A DNA stretch of 41,706 nucleotides from Anaerolineae bacterium (GCA_017303655.1 JAFLCE010000030.1:1-41706); one strand, 5' to 3'; shown: positions 1 through 7,710, numbered from the stretch's first letter. Notes: generated by a model from the sequence alone, not told the origin. Made by a program: numbers and translations.

Positions 1-207
1 GAGGATGCTGGTGTCGCCTACTTTTGCGGCAGCGCGGTTCGTTTGCAGGTAGTTCGCATCTAACCAGCCGTAAAAGAGCAGCAAGACCACCGCGCCGAGG
101 ATGCCGAAAAAAGCATACAAGATCAGGCGGGTTTGCTGGCGTTCGCGCTCGAGGCGGGCGACATGCTTTTTGTGGACAGCGGGCTTCTTGCCCGTTTCAT
201 TGGTCAT
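1..207 (-). CDS. Membrane-anchored SurA/PrsA-like foldase, 5' part only
   Basis: Only the first 69 codons lie in the window; the gene runs off the left edge. The visible product has a short basic, hydrophilic N-terminus (MTNETGKKPAVHKKH), a run of Arg/Glu/Gln, one membrane segment at about residues 27-48, and then a stretch ending KVGDTSIL. That layout (basic tail, single anchor, then a V-(N/G)-G/D-x-x-I strand) is typical of exported parvulin-type peptidyl-prolyl isomerases of the SurA_N/PrsA type common in Chloroflexota. The catalytic domain is out of view, so the family call is an inference. It follows rpsR on the same strand, separated by a palindromic repeat. Confidence 0.6.
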   Translation of the reverse strand, partial: MTNETGKKPAVHKKHVARLERERQQTRLILYAFFGILGAVVLLLFYGWLDANYLQTNRAAAKVGDTSIL

Positions 208-222
208 GATGATTCTCCATTT

Positions 223-260
223 ATAGACCTGACAGGTTTTAAAAAACCTGTCAGGTCTAT
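223..260. repeat. Palindromic repeat, AGACCTGACAGGTT family, copy 1
   Basis: A perfect 18-bp inverted repeat (ATAGACCTGACAGGTTTT and its complement) with a 2-nt centre lies between the foldase gene and rpsR. Near-identical elements occur at 2888-2921 (34 bp) and, rearranged, inside a gene at 13851-13885, so this is a dispersed family and not only a local terminator. A hairpin here could still act on rpsR transcripts. Confidence 0.8.
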
Positions 261-326
261 ATATGTTTGGGAATAAAATTACGGGGCATGAGCGTGTTGC
301 CCATGCCCCGTACCTTGGTTCGATGT

Positions 327-620
327 TTAGTCGACGCCGCGATTGGCGAAGGGCAGCAGCGCAACGTGGCGCGCTTGTTTCACCGAAGCAGCAACGAGAC
401 GTTGGTGCTTGGCGCAGGCGCCGGTCTGGCGTCGCGGGCGCAGGTTGCCGTCTTCGGTCACGTACTTGCGAAGCAGGTCAACTTTTTTGTAATCGATGGT
501 CAGGGTCTTGTCGGCGCAGAACTGGCAGAACTTGGGTTTCGCAAAGAATTTGCGATCACCACGCTCGCCGCCGCCTTCGCCGCCTGAACGTTCAGGTCGT
601 TCGGGTCGTTCGTCACTCAT
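327..620 (-). CDS. rpsR: 30S ribosomal protein S18
   Basis: The 97-residue product binds S6 in the platform of the small ribosomal subunit. Residues about 24-97 match S18, with the KFCQFC motif, the [14 protein letters not shown] core, the [12 protein letters not shown] segment and the C-terminal LLPFANRG. The cysteines in CxxC and GAC suggest the zinc-binding (C+) form. The N-terminal 23 residues are Glu/Arg/Gly-rich and not conserved. A GGAG ribosome-binding site lies just before the start. It is the third gene of rpsF-ssb-rpsR, the usual bacterial order, but a 130-bp gap with a long inverted repeat separates it from ssb. Confidence 0.97.
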   Translation of the reverse strand: MSDERPERPERSGGEGGGERGDRKFFAKPKFCQFCADKTLTIDYKKVDLLRKYVTEDGNLRPRRQTGACAKHQRLVAASVKQARHVALLPFANRGVD

Positions 621-663
621 GGGTTACTCCAAAGGTGCCTTCGTGCCGTAAAAGATGTTGAAC

Positions 664-728
664 ACGAAAGTCACGATGTACACAAAGGGGAGAAGTCACT
701 TGGTCTTACTGTCATTCGTGACTTTCGT
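664..728 (-). promoter_or_regulatory. Long-range hairpin between ssb and rpsR
   Basis: ACGAAAGTCACGA (664-676) is the exact reverse complement of TCGTGACTTTCGT (716-728), giving a 13-bp stem closing a 39-nt loop in the transcript between ssb and rpsR. There is no adjacent T-run, so it is not a plain intrinsic terminator. Protection from RNase or control of the S18:SSB ratio are possible roles. Confidence 0.45.
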
Positions 729-750
729 ATCCTTTATGTTAATGGTTTTA

Positions 751-1170
751 CTAAAACGGAAAATCCTCTTCCACCGCGCCGCTGGCGGCTTCGGCAGGGG
801 AACCTTCCGCATCGTGTGAATGGGTATTCGCTTCACGCCGGTCACCGAGCATCATCATTTCATTGGCAACGATCTCTACGCTGGTATGTTTAACACCTTC
901 TTTATCATCCCAGCGGCGGGTTTGCAGGCGACCTTCTACATACACCTGTTGTCCCTTAACGAGATACTGTTTGCAGATCTCCGCCAGCGTTCCCCACGCC
1001 ACCACATTAAACCATTCGGTCTCGTTGTGGCGCTCGCCGTCTGCACTGTTCCAGGTGCGGCTGACCGCCACCGTAAATGTGGTGACAGGCTTGCCGCTGG
1101 GGGTGTAGCGCATCTCAGGGTCTTTGCCTAAATGTCCAATGATCTGTACTTTGTTAAGTCCTCGGCTCAT
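751..1170 (-). CDS. ssb: Single-stranded DNA-binding protein
   Basis: SSB coats single-stranded DNA during replication, repair and recombination. The 139-residue product has the OB-fold from residue 4 to about 105 (NKVQIIGHLGKDPEMRYTPSG, then ETEWFNVVAWG and GQQVYVEGRLQTRRWDD). A short variable linker follows, then the acidic C-terminal tip EEDFPF that recruits partner proteins. Length and architecture are normal for a short bacterial SSB. An AGGAG site sits 6 nt before the ATG. It lies 36 bp downstream of rpsF, as in most bacteria. Confidence 0.97.
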   Translation of the reverse strand: MSRGLNKVQIIGHLGKDPEMRYTPSGKPVTTFTVAVSRTWNSADGERHNETEWFNVVAWGTLAEICKQYLVKGQQVYVEGRLQTRRWDDKEGVKHTSVEIVANEMMMLGDRREANTHSHDAEGSPAEAASGAVEEDFPF

Positions 1171-1206
1171 GGTTCACTCCTAAAAAAAGAATGCCGGGTA
1201 AATCGA

Positions 1207-1491
1207 TTATCCAATCACAGAAAGCATGTGTCGCATGATCGACTCTTGGTAACGCAAGTTGCGTTCCAGGTCAGCGGTAGCGGCGGGCTTGAGGGACACG
1301 TTCAACAGCACATATTGACCTTCGCGGTGCTTGTCGATCGAGTACGCCATACGGCGACGACCCCAGACCTCAGCTTTTTCAATGCTGCCGCCTGAATCAG
1401 TGATCCAACCCTTCACCTTGTCTATCACGCCATTTGTGGCGGTCTCATCCAAGTCGGGCTGAATGATGCACATCAATTCGTAATTACGCAT
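1207..1491 (-). CDS. rpsF: 30S ribosomal protein S6
   Basis: The 94-residue product is the S18 partner in the 30S platform. MRNYELMCIIQPDLDE, the VWGRRRMAYSIDKHREGQYVLL core and NLRYQESIMRHML are family hallmarks. The frame is open further upstream to 1605, but the ATG at 1491 is chosen because AAAGGAGG lies 7-9 nt before it and the S6 fold begins at that residue. The upstream extension would also encode across the folded leader. First gene of the rpsF-ssb-rpsR operon. Confidence 0.97.
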   Translation of the reverse strand: MRNYELMCIIQPDLDETATNGVIDKVKGWITDSGGSIEKAEVWGRRRMAYSIDKHREGQYVLLNVSLKPAATADLERNLRYQESIMRHMLSVIG

Positions 1492-1503
1492 GTGGGAAAA
1501 CCT

Positions 1504-1557
1504 CCTTTCCATGGGGTAGTTCCTGTTCAGGTCGTGGACCTGCCGGGAACGGAAAGG
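1504..1557 (-). promoter_or_regulatory. rpsF leader, probable S6:S18 autoregulatory RNA motif
   Basis: Read on the minus strand, the leader folds into nested stems: CCTTTCC with GGAAAGG, GTTCC with GGAAC, and a hairpin CAGGTC-CAC-GACCTG. A CCG-containing bulge lies on one side (minus 1546-1543) and AACA on the other. The outer stem overlaps the ribosome-binding site. Known S6:S18 leader motifs place a CCG bulge in such a hairpin so that the S6:S18 complex represses its own translation. The folding is by eye; the family assignment is from position and the CCG feature. Confidence 0.65.
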
Positions 1558-1659
1558 CACGTATATGAAAACGTACCATTTTGTTAGCGGGCAAAAGTTT
1601 ACCACAGGAACGGGATTCAGGGGATAAAAACCCGCGGCTCTTTCCCGTACTTGGGCTGG

Positions 1660-1808
1660 TTCTAACCATTAGCATCTTGTCACCCTGAGGGAACGCGTTC
1701 TCCGCGACCGAAGGGTCTCTTATTTGGGGCGTAGAGATCCTCACCGCACTGCATCCGCACTGCATCCGCACTGCGGTGCATGTGTCGCTATCGCTCAGGA
1801 TGACATCT
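1660..1808. repeat. REP-like intergenic repeat with an ACTGCATCCGC tandem
   Basis: This gene-free stretch between rpsF and the PHP gene begins with TGTCACCCTGAGGG and ends with its degenerate inverse CAGGATGACATCT. In the middle, GCACTGCATCC occurs in tandem (about 1746-1772) and runs into an inverted GCACTGCGGTGC. TCATCCTGAGCG/CGAAGGGTCTCT elements of this kind are dispersed in many bacterial genomes. No open reading frame of interest is present. Confidence 0.55.
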
Positions 1809-2870
1809 CTACCTCACATAAATCGGATTGCTATAGATCCACCCGCGCCGTTTGCCTAAATAGCTTCGATAGACTTCAATACGATAGACGCCCGGTTCGC
1901 TGGTGATGTGGGTGCAGGAGAGTTGGTTCTTCCAGCTTTGAATGGGCAGCCCATCTTTGAGCAAGATGATCTCTGCGGCGGAAGGCAGCTTGGTTTGTAG
2001 GGTCACGCCAAATTTGGCGGGGATCTCATCGCCCATGATGGCAGCGCCATCCCGTCCCTGTGCAGTGAAGCGGAAACCTTTGGTGGGGGCAGGTAAATCG
2101 TAGCCCACGAAGCAATGTCCAGCCGCGAAGGCTTTATAGATGAGAGAACGGTCAAGGGTCACATCACCAGTGAGCGGTTCAGAAAGAAGCGCATGCGTGT
2201 TCACGGTGCGGAAGTGAAACTCATACGGGAAGATTATGCGGTGGATGGGTCCCATGTGCATATCCAGTGCGTGGGCATCCGAGCCGCCAATGGCAACCAC
2301 TTTTTGTCCGGTGGCGAGTAACTCATCCCATTTTTTGAGTGTGTTTGGAATCGGCTGATGTGCTACAAAAGCAGGGAAGAAGGCATAGAACGCGCCATGT
2401 AATTTCGTCGGCACGACGGTTTTTAATTCACTAAGCGCATTCCACAATTCGATGCCGGTGTAGTTCTGCACGCTCCAATCTTCCCAAGAGATGTCAGTTT
2501 CGTTGAAAGCTTTGGCTTCGGGATCGTCAGGATGCGCGAGGAAGGCGAGCCCGCCGGTTTCACGGACTTGGTTAATGAGGTTTTGCGGATTCTCGGCGAA
2601 GGTAGCCATCTCACGGTTCGCGCCGAAGACCAACAGGTGATTCTTTTGCGGGTCGCGCGCCTGGTCGTGGACTTCCTCCCCGATCAGCATTAGGATTTTT
2701 TTGTTCTTTTCTTTGTAATAGCCTTCGAAGCCCTGCACGAGGATGTTGTGATCAGTGACAATGACGGCATCCACCCCGGCTTTGAGAGCGGCATTGGCAA
2801 TATCTTTGTGTAATCCGCTGCCGTCGGAGTAGCGGGTGTGCATGTGCAGGTTGACAATGGCTTCGTGCAT
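1809..2870 (-). CDS. PHP-domain metallohydrolase (CehA/McbA-like)
   Basis: The 353-residue product has a PHP domain in about residues 1-220, with the expected metal-binding motifs: HMH (residues 9-11) with a following D, TDHN (about 40-43), EEVH (about 65-68), AHPDDP (about 112-117) and GGSDAH (about 196-201). About 120 C-terminal residues look like a beta-rich accessory region ending in the YSNPIYV motif common to the CehA/McbA group. These enzymes hydrolyse phosphate or other ester bonds; the substrate cannot be told here. There is no signal peptide, so it is probably cytoplasmic. It is a single gene divergent from secG, and its upstream region holds a copy of the AGACCTG palindrome. Confidence 0.85.
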   Translation of the reverse strand: MHEAIVNLHMHTRYSDGSGLHKDIANAALKAGVDAVIVTDHNILVQGFEGYYKEKNKKILMLIGEEVHDQARDPQKNHLLVFGANREMATFAENPQNLINQVRETGGLAFLAHPDDPEAKAFNETDISWEDWSVQNYTGIELWNALSELKTVVPTKLHGAFYAFFPAFVAHQPIPNTLKKWDELLATGQKVVAIGGSDAHALDMHMGPIHRIIFPYEFHFRTVNTHALLSEPLTGDVTLDRSLIYKAFAAGHCFVGYDLPAPTKGFRFTAQGRDGAAIMGDEIPAKFGVTLQTKLPSAAEIILLKDGLPIQSWKNQLSCTHITSEPGVYRIEVYRSYLGKRRGWIYSNPIYVR

Positions 2871-2887
2871 TCAGTTCCTCTTGGAAT

Positions 2888-2921
2888 AGACCTGACAGGT
2901 TTCCGGAAACCTGTCAGGTCT
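2888..2921. repeat. Palindromic repeat, AGACCTGACAGGTT family, copy 2
   Basis: A perfect 34-bp palindrome with half-site AGACCTGACAGGTTTCC, just upstream of the PHP gene and before the secG promoter. The outer 14-15 bp match copy 1 at 223-260; only the centre (CCGG instead of a T/A run) differs. Confidence 0.85.
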
Positions 2922-2948
2922 TGGTGTGTGAGAAGATTTTAAGCTCGT

Positions 2949-2978
2949 TTGACGATTCACTTCACGAACAGGTATAAT
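2949..2978 (+). promoter_or_regulatory. Sigma-70-type promoter of secG
   Basis: TTGACG (2949-2954), an 18-bp spacer and TATAAT (2973-2978) form a near-consensus promoter about 30 nt before the secG ATG. An AGGAGG ribosome-binding site follows at 2995-3000. Confidence 0.8.
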
Positions 2979-3009
2979 TTGCCCGCTAAATTCTAGGAGG
3001 CACTTTCGC

Positions 3010-3231
3010 ATGACAAATATTTTAAGTATCGCTTTAATTATAACCTCAGTGGGTTTGATCCTCAGCGTCATCCTGCAGAGCAAGGGCGCGGGCTTGGGCG
3101 GCCTTACTGGCGCCGATACCGGCGGCGTGTTCACTGCCCGACGTGGTATTGAACGCGTACTCTTTTGGGTGACGATCGGGTTAAGTGTGGTCTTTTTCGG
3201 TCTCGTGATCACCATCCTCATCATTGGATAA
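3010..3231 (+). CDS. secG: Protein translocase subunit SecG
   Basis: SecG is the small third subunit of the SecYEG export channel. The 73-residue product has two membrane segments, about 3-22 and 49-72. Between them is the diagnostic cytoplasmic loop with LQSKGAGLGGL and a Gly-rich stretch leading to RRGIERVLFWVT. The length is typical. A strong promoter and AGGAGG precede it, and a terminator-like hairpin follows, so it is probably transcribed alone or only partly with the next gene. Confidence 0.95.
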   Translation: MTNILSIALIITSVGLILSVILQSKGAGLGGLTGADTGGVFTARRGIERVLFWVTIGLSVVFFGLVITILIIG

Positions 3232-3247
3232 TACGAAGCCCTCGTTT

Positions 3248-3306
3248 GAAAGGTCCGCCTGGTTGATTTGCCCGGATTCCGGGCGGGGCGGTCCTTTCTT
3301 TTTTCC
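3248..3306 (+). terminator. Intrinsic terminator after secG
   Basis: GAAAGGTCCGCC (3248-3259) pairs with GGCGGTCCTTTC (3287-3298) with one T-T mismatch; an inner hairpin CCCGG-ATT-CCGGG lies at 3271-3283, and a T-rich tract follows (TTTCTTTTTT). It ends only about 16 nt before the next start codon, which argues against the longer upstream reading of that gene. Confidence 0.8.
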
Positions 3307-3321
3307 CCACAACAAAACATT

Positions 3322-5010
3322 ATGAAAAGATTGCGTTGGCAGATTCTGGTGGTCGCGGTGACGTTGGTCATTGTCGCCTTGCTGCTGCTTAGCCAGCAAC
3401 CGGTGACGACGATCATCCTGCCTGAAGCGGCGCCTGGCGGTATTTATACCGAGGCACTCATTGGCTCGATGGGTCGGCTCAACCCGATGCTGGATTGGAA
3501 CAACCCGGCAGATCGAGATGTGAACCGCCTGCTGTTCAGCGGGCTGGTCAAGTTTGATTCGCGCGGCTTGCCTCAACCAGACCTGGTCGATTCTTGGGGT
3601 GTTTCAGCCGATGGGAAAGTGTATAACTTTTCCATACGCTCAAACGCGCTCTGGCATGATGGCACTCCCGTCACCAGTGACGATGTGATCTTCACCATTG
3701 AAATGATCAAGAGCTCCGGCTCTTTATTTCCGCAAGATATTAAAGACCTGTGGTCGCAGATCCTCGTGAAGCGGCTCGACGACAAGACTTTTCAATTCAC
3801 TTTACCCGAGCCTTTTTCTCCATTCCTGGATTACGTCACCTTTGGTATTCTGCCCAAGCATTTGCTCGAAACTATCCCGGCAGACCAACTCCCTTCAGCA
3901 GAATTCAACCTCAACCCGGTGGGAACCGGTCCGTATAAATTTGGCGAATTGTTGATCAGTGGTGGTCAGATTACGGGCGTGGTCTTGGTTGCTAACCAGG
4001 ATTACTTCCTCGGCGCACCGTTTGTGGAGCAGGTGGTCTTTCGTTACTTCCCTAATTCTGCTTCTGCCTTGGATGCGTATCGTCAAGGCGAAGTGCTGGG
4101 CATCAGTCAGTTAACTCAGGATGTGTTGGAATCTGCGTTGCAAGAGCCGGGTCTTTCTGTCTACACTAGCCGCTTGCCGCAGATGGGGTTGGTCTTCCTC
4201 AATTTGAATAATCCCACCGTCGGCTTTTTGCAGGATGCGAACGTGCGCCGCGCACTGATGTTAGGCTTGAACCGCACAGTGATCGTTTCACACATTCTCA
4301 AGGGTCAAGCCATCGTAGCGGATAGTCCCATTCTGCCGGGCTCATGGGCGTATTACGATGAGATCGAAAAATTCCCATATGACCCTGAAGCCGCCATTCA
4401 ACTTTTAAATAAAGAAGGCTATATCTTTACGGCGGGCAGTAGTGTCCGCTCGAAGGATGGTCAGCCTTTAACGTTTACCCTCGTTCACCCAGATAATGAG
4501 ATCCATACCCAGATCGCTCAGGCAATTCAATCAGACTGGGCGTTGATCGGTGTGCAGGTCAATTTGCAGTCGGTTCCGTATGACTCAATGGTGAATGATT
4601 ACCTCACCACTCGCAATTTTGAAGCCGCTCTGGGTGACCTAAGCACTTCACGTACACCCGACCCAGACCCCTATCTCTTCTGGCATCAAGCCGAAGCCAC
4701 TGGCGGACAGAATTATTCGCAGTGGGATAGCCGTACCGCCAGCGAATTCCTTGAGACCGCTCGTACCGCAGCGGATTTCAATGAACGTGCGCGCTTGTAT
4801 CGTAACTTTCAGGTCGTGTTCGCGAAAGAATTGCCGTCTCTTCCGTTGTATTACCCGGTCTATTCTTACGGTGTTGATGCCCAGGTACAGGGTGTACAGG
4901 TTGCGCCGATGTACGATATCAGTGACCGCCTTGCCCTTATCAACGAATGGTATCTAGTAACTCGCCGTACCCTCGAAGAGCAGCCCGAGGCAGTGCCTGC
5001 GGTTCCATAA
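3322..5010 (+). CDS. Extracellular solute-binding protein, family 5 (peptide type)
   Basis: The 562-residue product is a substrate-binding component of the DppA/OppA type. An N-terminal hydrophobic segment (about residues 8-23) acts as a membrane anchor or uncleaved signal; no lipobox cysteine is visible. The SBP_bac_5 body follows, with LFSGLVKFD, WHDGTPVTSDDVIFT, NPVGTGPYKF and the later peptide-binding lobe. The ATG at 3322 is chosen over 3268 because the extension is coded by the terminator hairpin. No Shine-Dalgarno sequence is evident. No permease or ATPase gene is next to it, so it must work with a transporter encoded elsewhere or serve another role. Confidence 0.88.
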   Translation: MKRLRWQILVVAVTLVIVALLLLSQQPVTTIILPEAAPGGIYTEALIGSMGRLNPMLDWNNPADRDVNRLLFSGLVKFDSRGLPQPDLVDSWGVSADGKVYNFSIRSNALWHDGTPVTSDDVIFTIEMIKSSGSLFPQDIKDLWSQILVKRLDDKTFQFTLPEPFSPFLDYVTFGILPKHLLETIPADQLPSAEFNLNPVGTGPYKFGELLISGGQITGVVLVANQDYFLGAPFVEQVVFRYFPNSASALDAYRQGEVLGISQLTQDVLESALQEPGLSVYTSRLPQMGLVFLNLNNPTVGFLQDANVRRALMLGLNRTVIVSHILKGQAIVADSPILPGSWAYYDEIEKFPYDPEAAIQLLNKEGYIFTAGSSVRSKDGQPLTFTLVHPDNEIHTQIAQAIQSDWALIGVQVNLQSVPYDSMVNDYLTTRNFEAALGDLSTSRTPDPDPYLFWHQAEATGGQNYSQWDSRTASEFLETARTAADFNERARLYRNFQVVFAKELPSLPLYYPVYSYGVDAQVQGVQVAPMYDISDRLALINEWYLVTRRTLEEQPEAVPAVP

Positions 5011-5045
5011 AAAACTTTCCCATCTCTACGATAAGGAGTTTCATC

Positions 5046-6416
5046 ATGTCTGTTTCTCAAAACGCAATTGCATACGTCCGTTCGAACCGTGAACGATTTT
5101 TGAACGAGTTGAAGGAGCTTGTTGCCATTCCTTCCATTTCCACCTTGGATGAAAATAAGTCAGATGTTCAACGCGCTGCCGAATGGGTTGCCGCGCAATT
5201 ACGCTCCATCGGCATGGACAGGGTTCAGATCATGCCGACAGCTTTGCATCCGGTCGTTTATGGCGAGTGGCTGGGAGCGGGCAAGTCTGCGCCGACGGTG
5301 ATGATCTACGGTCACTATGACGTACAACCCGTCGACCCGATCGAGCTTTGGTCGACTGACCCGTTCAAGTCTGAGGTGCGAGGCGATTATCTGTTCGGGC
5401 GTGGCGGCTCGGATATGAAGGGACAGGTGGTGGCATCCATCAAAGCAGTGGAAGCCATCATGAAGAGTGATGGGAAACTGCCGGTCAATGTCAAGTGGCT
5501 GGTGGAAGGCGAAGAAGAGATCGGCTCGGAACATCTCGGCGATTTCATCAAGGCGAACAAGAAACTGCTTGCCGCCGATTATTGTTTGAATCCTGATGCT
5601 GGCATGATCGCATCGGACAAGCCCACCATCACCACCGGCTTGCGCGGGCTTGCTTATTTTGAACTGCGAGTGTTCGGTCCGGATAAGGATCTGCATTCTG
5701 GTCTGTTTGGCGGAACCATTCACAACCCGGCGCAGGCGCTTGCTGAACTCATTGCTGGCATGCACGATAAAAACGGCAAGATCACCTTACCTGGCTTTTA
5801 TGACAAGGTCCGCAAGTTGAGCAAGAAAGAACACGAAGATTTCAAACGCCTGCCCGTTAAGGACAAGGACTTGATCAAAATGACCGGCGTGCCTGCCTTG
5901 TGGGGCGAACCGCAATTCATCCCTGCTGAGCGCACGGGTGCACGCCCAACCCTGGAAGTGAACGGCTTGCTTTCTGGTTTCACAGGTCAGGGCTCAAAGA
6001 CCGTTCTACCTGCTTGGGCAATGGCAAAGATTTCCTGTCGCCTCGTGCCCGACCAAAACCCTGAAGAGGTCGAGAAGCAGTTTCGGGCTTACCTCAAGAA
6101 GAATGCACCCAAGACCATCAAATGGGAATTGAAGAATCTGCACAATGCAGGCGCCGCGCTTACCGCAACGGATTCGGCTGGCGTGAAAGCACTGGCGCAA
6201 GCGCTTGAAACGGTTTGGGGCAAGCGTCCTTATTTCAAACGTGAAGGCGGCTCGATCGGTTCAGTGGTGCTGCTGCAAAAATACGTCGGCGCAGATTCGA
6301 TCCTCACCGGCTTTGGCTTGCCTGACGATAACGTCCACTCGCCGAATGAACGCATGCATTTGCCCACCTGGTATAAAGGCATCGAAGCGCTCACTCACTT
6401 TTTCTACAACTTCTAG
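5046..6416 (+). CDS. M20-family metallopeptidase (dipeptidase)
   Basis: The 456-residue cytoplasmic enzyme belongs to the two-zinc M20 peptidases, which cut short peptides or acyl-amino acids. The metal and catalytic motifs are visible: GHYDVQP (His and Asp), GRGGSDMKG (Asp), EGEEEIGSEH (general base Glu and Glu ligand), NPDAG and the late DDNVHSPNE (His). The lid domain is inserted around residues 200-310 with DLHSGLFGG. Length and motif order resemble the carnosinase-like branch. The start at 5046 has AAGGAG 7 nt upstream; an earlier in-frame ATG overlaps the previous gene. It lies 35 bp after the binding-protein gene, suggesting a peptide uptake and breakdown pair. Confidence 0.92.
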   Translation: MSVSQNAIAYVRSNRERFLNELKELVAIPSISTLDENKSDVQRAAEWVAAQLRSIGMDRVQIMPTALHPVVYGEWLGAGKSAPTVMIYGHYDVQPVDPIELWSTDPFKSEVRGDYLFGRGGSDMKGQVVASIKAVEAIMKSDGKLPVNVKWLVEGEEEIGSEHLGDFIKANKKLLAADYCLNPDAGMIASDKPTITTGLRGLAYFELRVFGPDKDLHSGLFGGTIHNPAQALAELIAGMHDKNGKITLPGFYDKVRKLSKKEHEDFKRLPVKDKDLIKMTGVPALWGEPQFIPAERTGARPTLEVNGLLSGFTGQGSKTVLPAWAMAKISCRLVPDQNPEEVEKQFRAYLKKNAPKTIKWELKNLHNAGAALTATDSAGVKALAQALETVWGKRPYFKREGGSIGSVVLLQKYVGADSILTGFGLPDDNVHSPNERMHLPTWYKGIEALTHFFYNF

Positions 6417-6425
6417 GTTTTGTAT

Positions 6426-6452
6426 GGGCGACCTTTATGGTCGCCCTTTTAT
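6426..6452 (+). terminator. Intrinsic terminator after the M20 gene
   Basis: GGGCGACC and GGTCGCCC form an 8-bp stem with a 5-nt loop, followed by TTTTAT. It separates the M20 peptidase from the DUF1385 gene, 20 nt before the latter's start. Confidence 0.75.
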
Positions 6453-6472
6453 AAGGAAAACGAAAACATATT

Positions 6473-7366
6473 ATGGAAGATCGAATTATCACCTACGGCG
6501 GACAAGCCGTGATTGAAGGCGTTATGATGCGCGGACAGAAAGCCTTTGCCGTTGCCATGCGCGCGCCAGACGGTAACATCGTCGTCCACACGGAGCCGCT
6601 TGCCAGCATCTATAGTTCAAAGATCACAAAGTTTCCTTTTCTACGCGGCGTCATTTTATTGTGGGATGCACTCGGGCTCGGCATGCGTGCCCTGACCTTA
6701 TCTGCGAACACTCAAACCGGCGAAGATGAAAAACTGGAAGGACCGGCTCTTTACCTGACTTTGGCTGTATCGCTCTCCTTTGGCATTGGTCTCTTCTTTT
6801 TGCTTCCCACCAGCGTAGGCGGCGGCGTGGAATACTGGCTCACCCAAAGCGGATTGAACTACGCTTACTGGTTCGGAAATCTGGCTGAGGGCGTATTCCA
6901 ACTATTGCTGTTGATCGGCTACATTTGGGCAATCGGTTTCATGCCGGATATCAAACGCGTTTTTCAATATCACGGTGCGGAACACAAGACGATCAACGCC
7001 TTCGAAGCGGGCGCGGAACTGACTCCTGAAAGTGTAGAAAAATTTCCCATCGAACATCCACGTTGCGGCACAGCCTTTTTGCTGACTCTCGTGCTGTTCT
7101 CGATCATCCTCTTCTCTCTGCTTGGACCACTGCCATTCTATTTGAGAATTATTTCGCGTATTTTGTTCATCCCAGTTTTGGCTGGCATTGCAGTGGAATA
7201 TATCCGCTGGACCGCGAATAACCTCAACAACCCTATTGTTAAATTACTCATCAAGCCAAATTTAGCGTTGCAGTTACTCACCACTCGTCCACCTGATCGC
7301 GAGATGTTAGCTGTTGCGATTGAATCTTTTCAGTCCATGCGCAAGGCTGAGGCAGAAGTCAAGTAA
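6473..7366 (+). CDS. DUF1385 family membrane protein
   Basis: The 297-residue product is recognised by its family signatures: YGGQAVIEGVMMRG at the N-terminus, YHGAEHKTINAFE in the middle and HPRCGTAFLL. About four or five hydrophobic segments (roughly residues 95-115, 138-158, 200-222 and 230-250) place it in the membrane. The biochemical function of DUF1385 is not established. In Firmicutes and Chloroflexota it is often near prfA/rpmE-type genes, but not here. A weak AAGGA lies 15 nt upstream of the start. Confidence 0.88.
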   Translation: MEDRIITYGGQAVIEGVMMRGQKAFAVAMRAPDGNIVVHTEPLASIYSSKITKFPFLRGVILLWDALGLGMRALTLSANTQTGEDEKLEGPALYLTLAVSLSFGIGLFFLLPTSVGGGVEYWLTQSGLNYAYWFGNLAEGVFQLLLLIGYIWAIGFMPDIKRVFQYHGAEHKTINAFEAGAELTPESVEKFPIEHPRCGTAFLLTLVLFSIILFSLLGPLPFYLRIISRILFIPVLAGIAVEYIRWTANNLNNPIVKLLIKPNLALQLLTTRPPDREMLAVAIESFQSMRKAEAEVK

Positions 7367-7382
7367 CTTTTTCCGAATTATT

Positions 7383-7420
7383 AAATAAAAAGAGACAGGC
7401 ATGCCTGTCTCTTTTTATTT
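7383..7420. terminator. Bidirectional-type terminator after the DUF1385 gene
   Basis: A 38-bp perfect palindrome with half AAATAAAAAGAGACAGGCA; the arms end in A and T runs, so it can end transcripts from either side. Confidence 0.85.
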
Positions 7421-7448
7421 AACTTGGTCCTTGGGCTGAATGTTTTAG

Positions 7449-7568
7449 CATGATTACTTCTGATTCTTAAACTGATATTGCAACGAATGCCTTGTTACGT
7501 TCGCAACTAATTTGCAACCTCGCGGCAACTTACCTGCAACGCGTAATCATGAAGCACGATTATAGAAT
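7449..7568 (+). promoter_or_regulatory. Operator with four GCAAC sites at 11-bp spacing
   Basis: GCAAC occurs at 7503, 7514, 7525 and 7536, exactly 11 bp apart, with a fifth at 7490 (13 bp away). The array is framed by the inverted repeat CATGATTAC (7449-7457) and GTAATCATG (7543-7551). A -10-like TAGAAT lies at 7563-7568, so the last site would sit near -35. Direct repeats at 11-bp spacing are typical of OmpR/PhoB-type activators. The rest of the 344-bp gap before 7711 holds a small GCCGA/TCGGC hairpin (7604-7616) and no gene. Confidence 0.55.
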
Positions 7569-7710
7569 GTAATTGGCTTTAAGCAGACCATCATTTATGC
7601 CATGCCGAAGATCGGCAGTCTGGAGGATATGCGACAACAACCTAACCCCTCAATGCTTTCAGACACATTTAGACCCTGTTATGTCCATAGAAAGAAAAAG
7701 GAGAACTATG

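Noticed and set aside
2871-3416. A 181-codon minus-strand frame across secG
   Set aside because: It is antisense to SecG and crosses the secG promoter and a palindrome, with no similarity to a known protein.
5199-5765. A 188-codon minus-strand frame inside the M20 gene
   Set aside because: Antisense shadow of a gene with intact catalytic motifs.
7569-7710. A cyclic di-GMP riboswitch before the cohesin locus
   Set aside because: The long leader invited the idea, but the conserved GEMM core sequences were not found.
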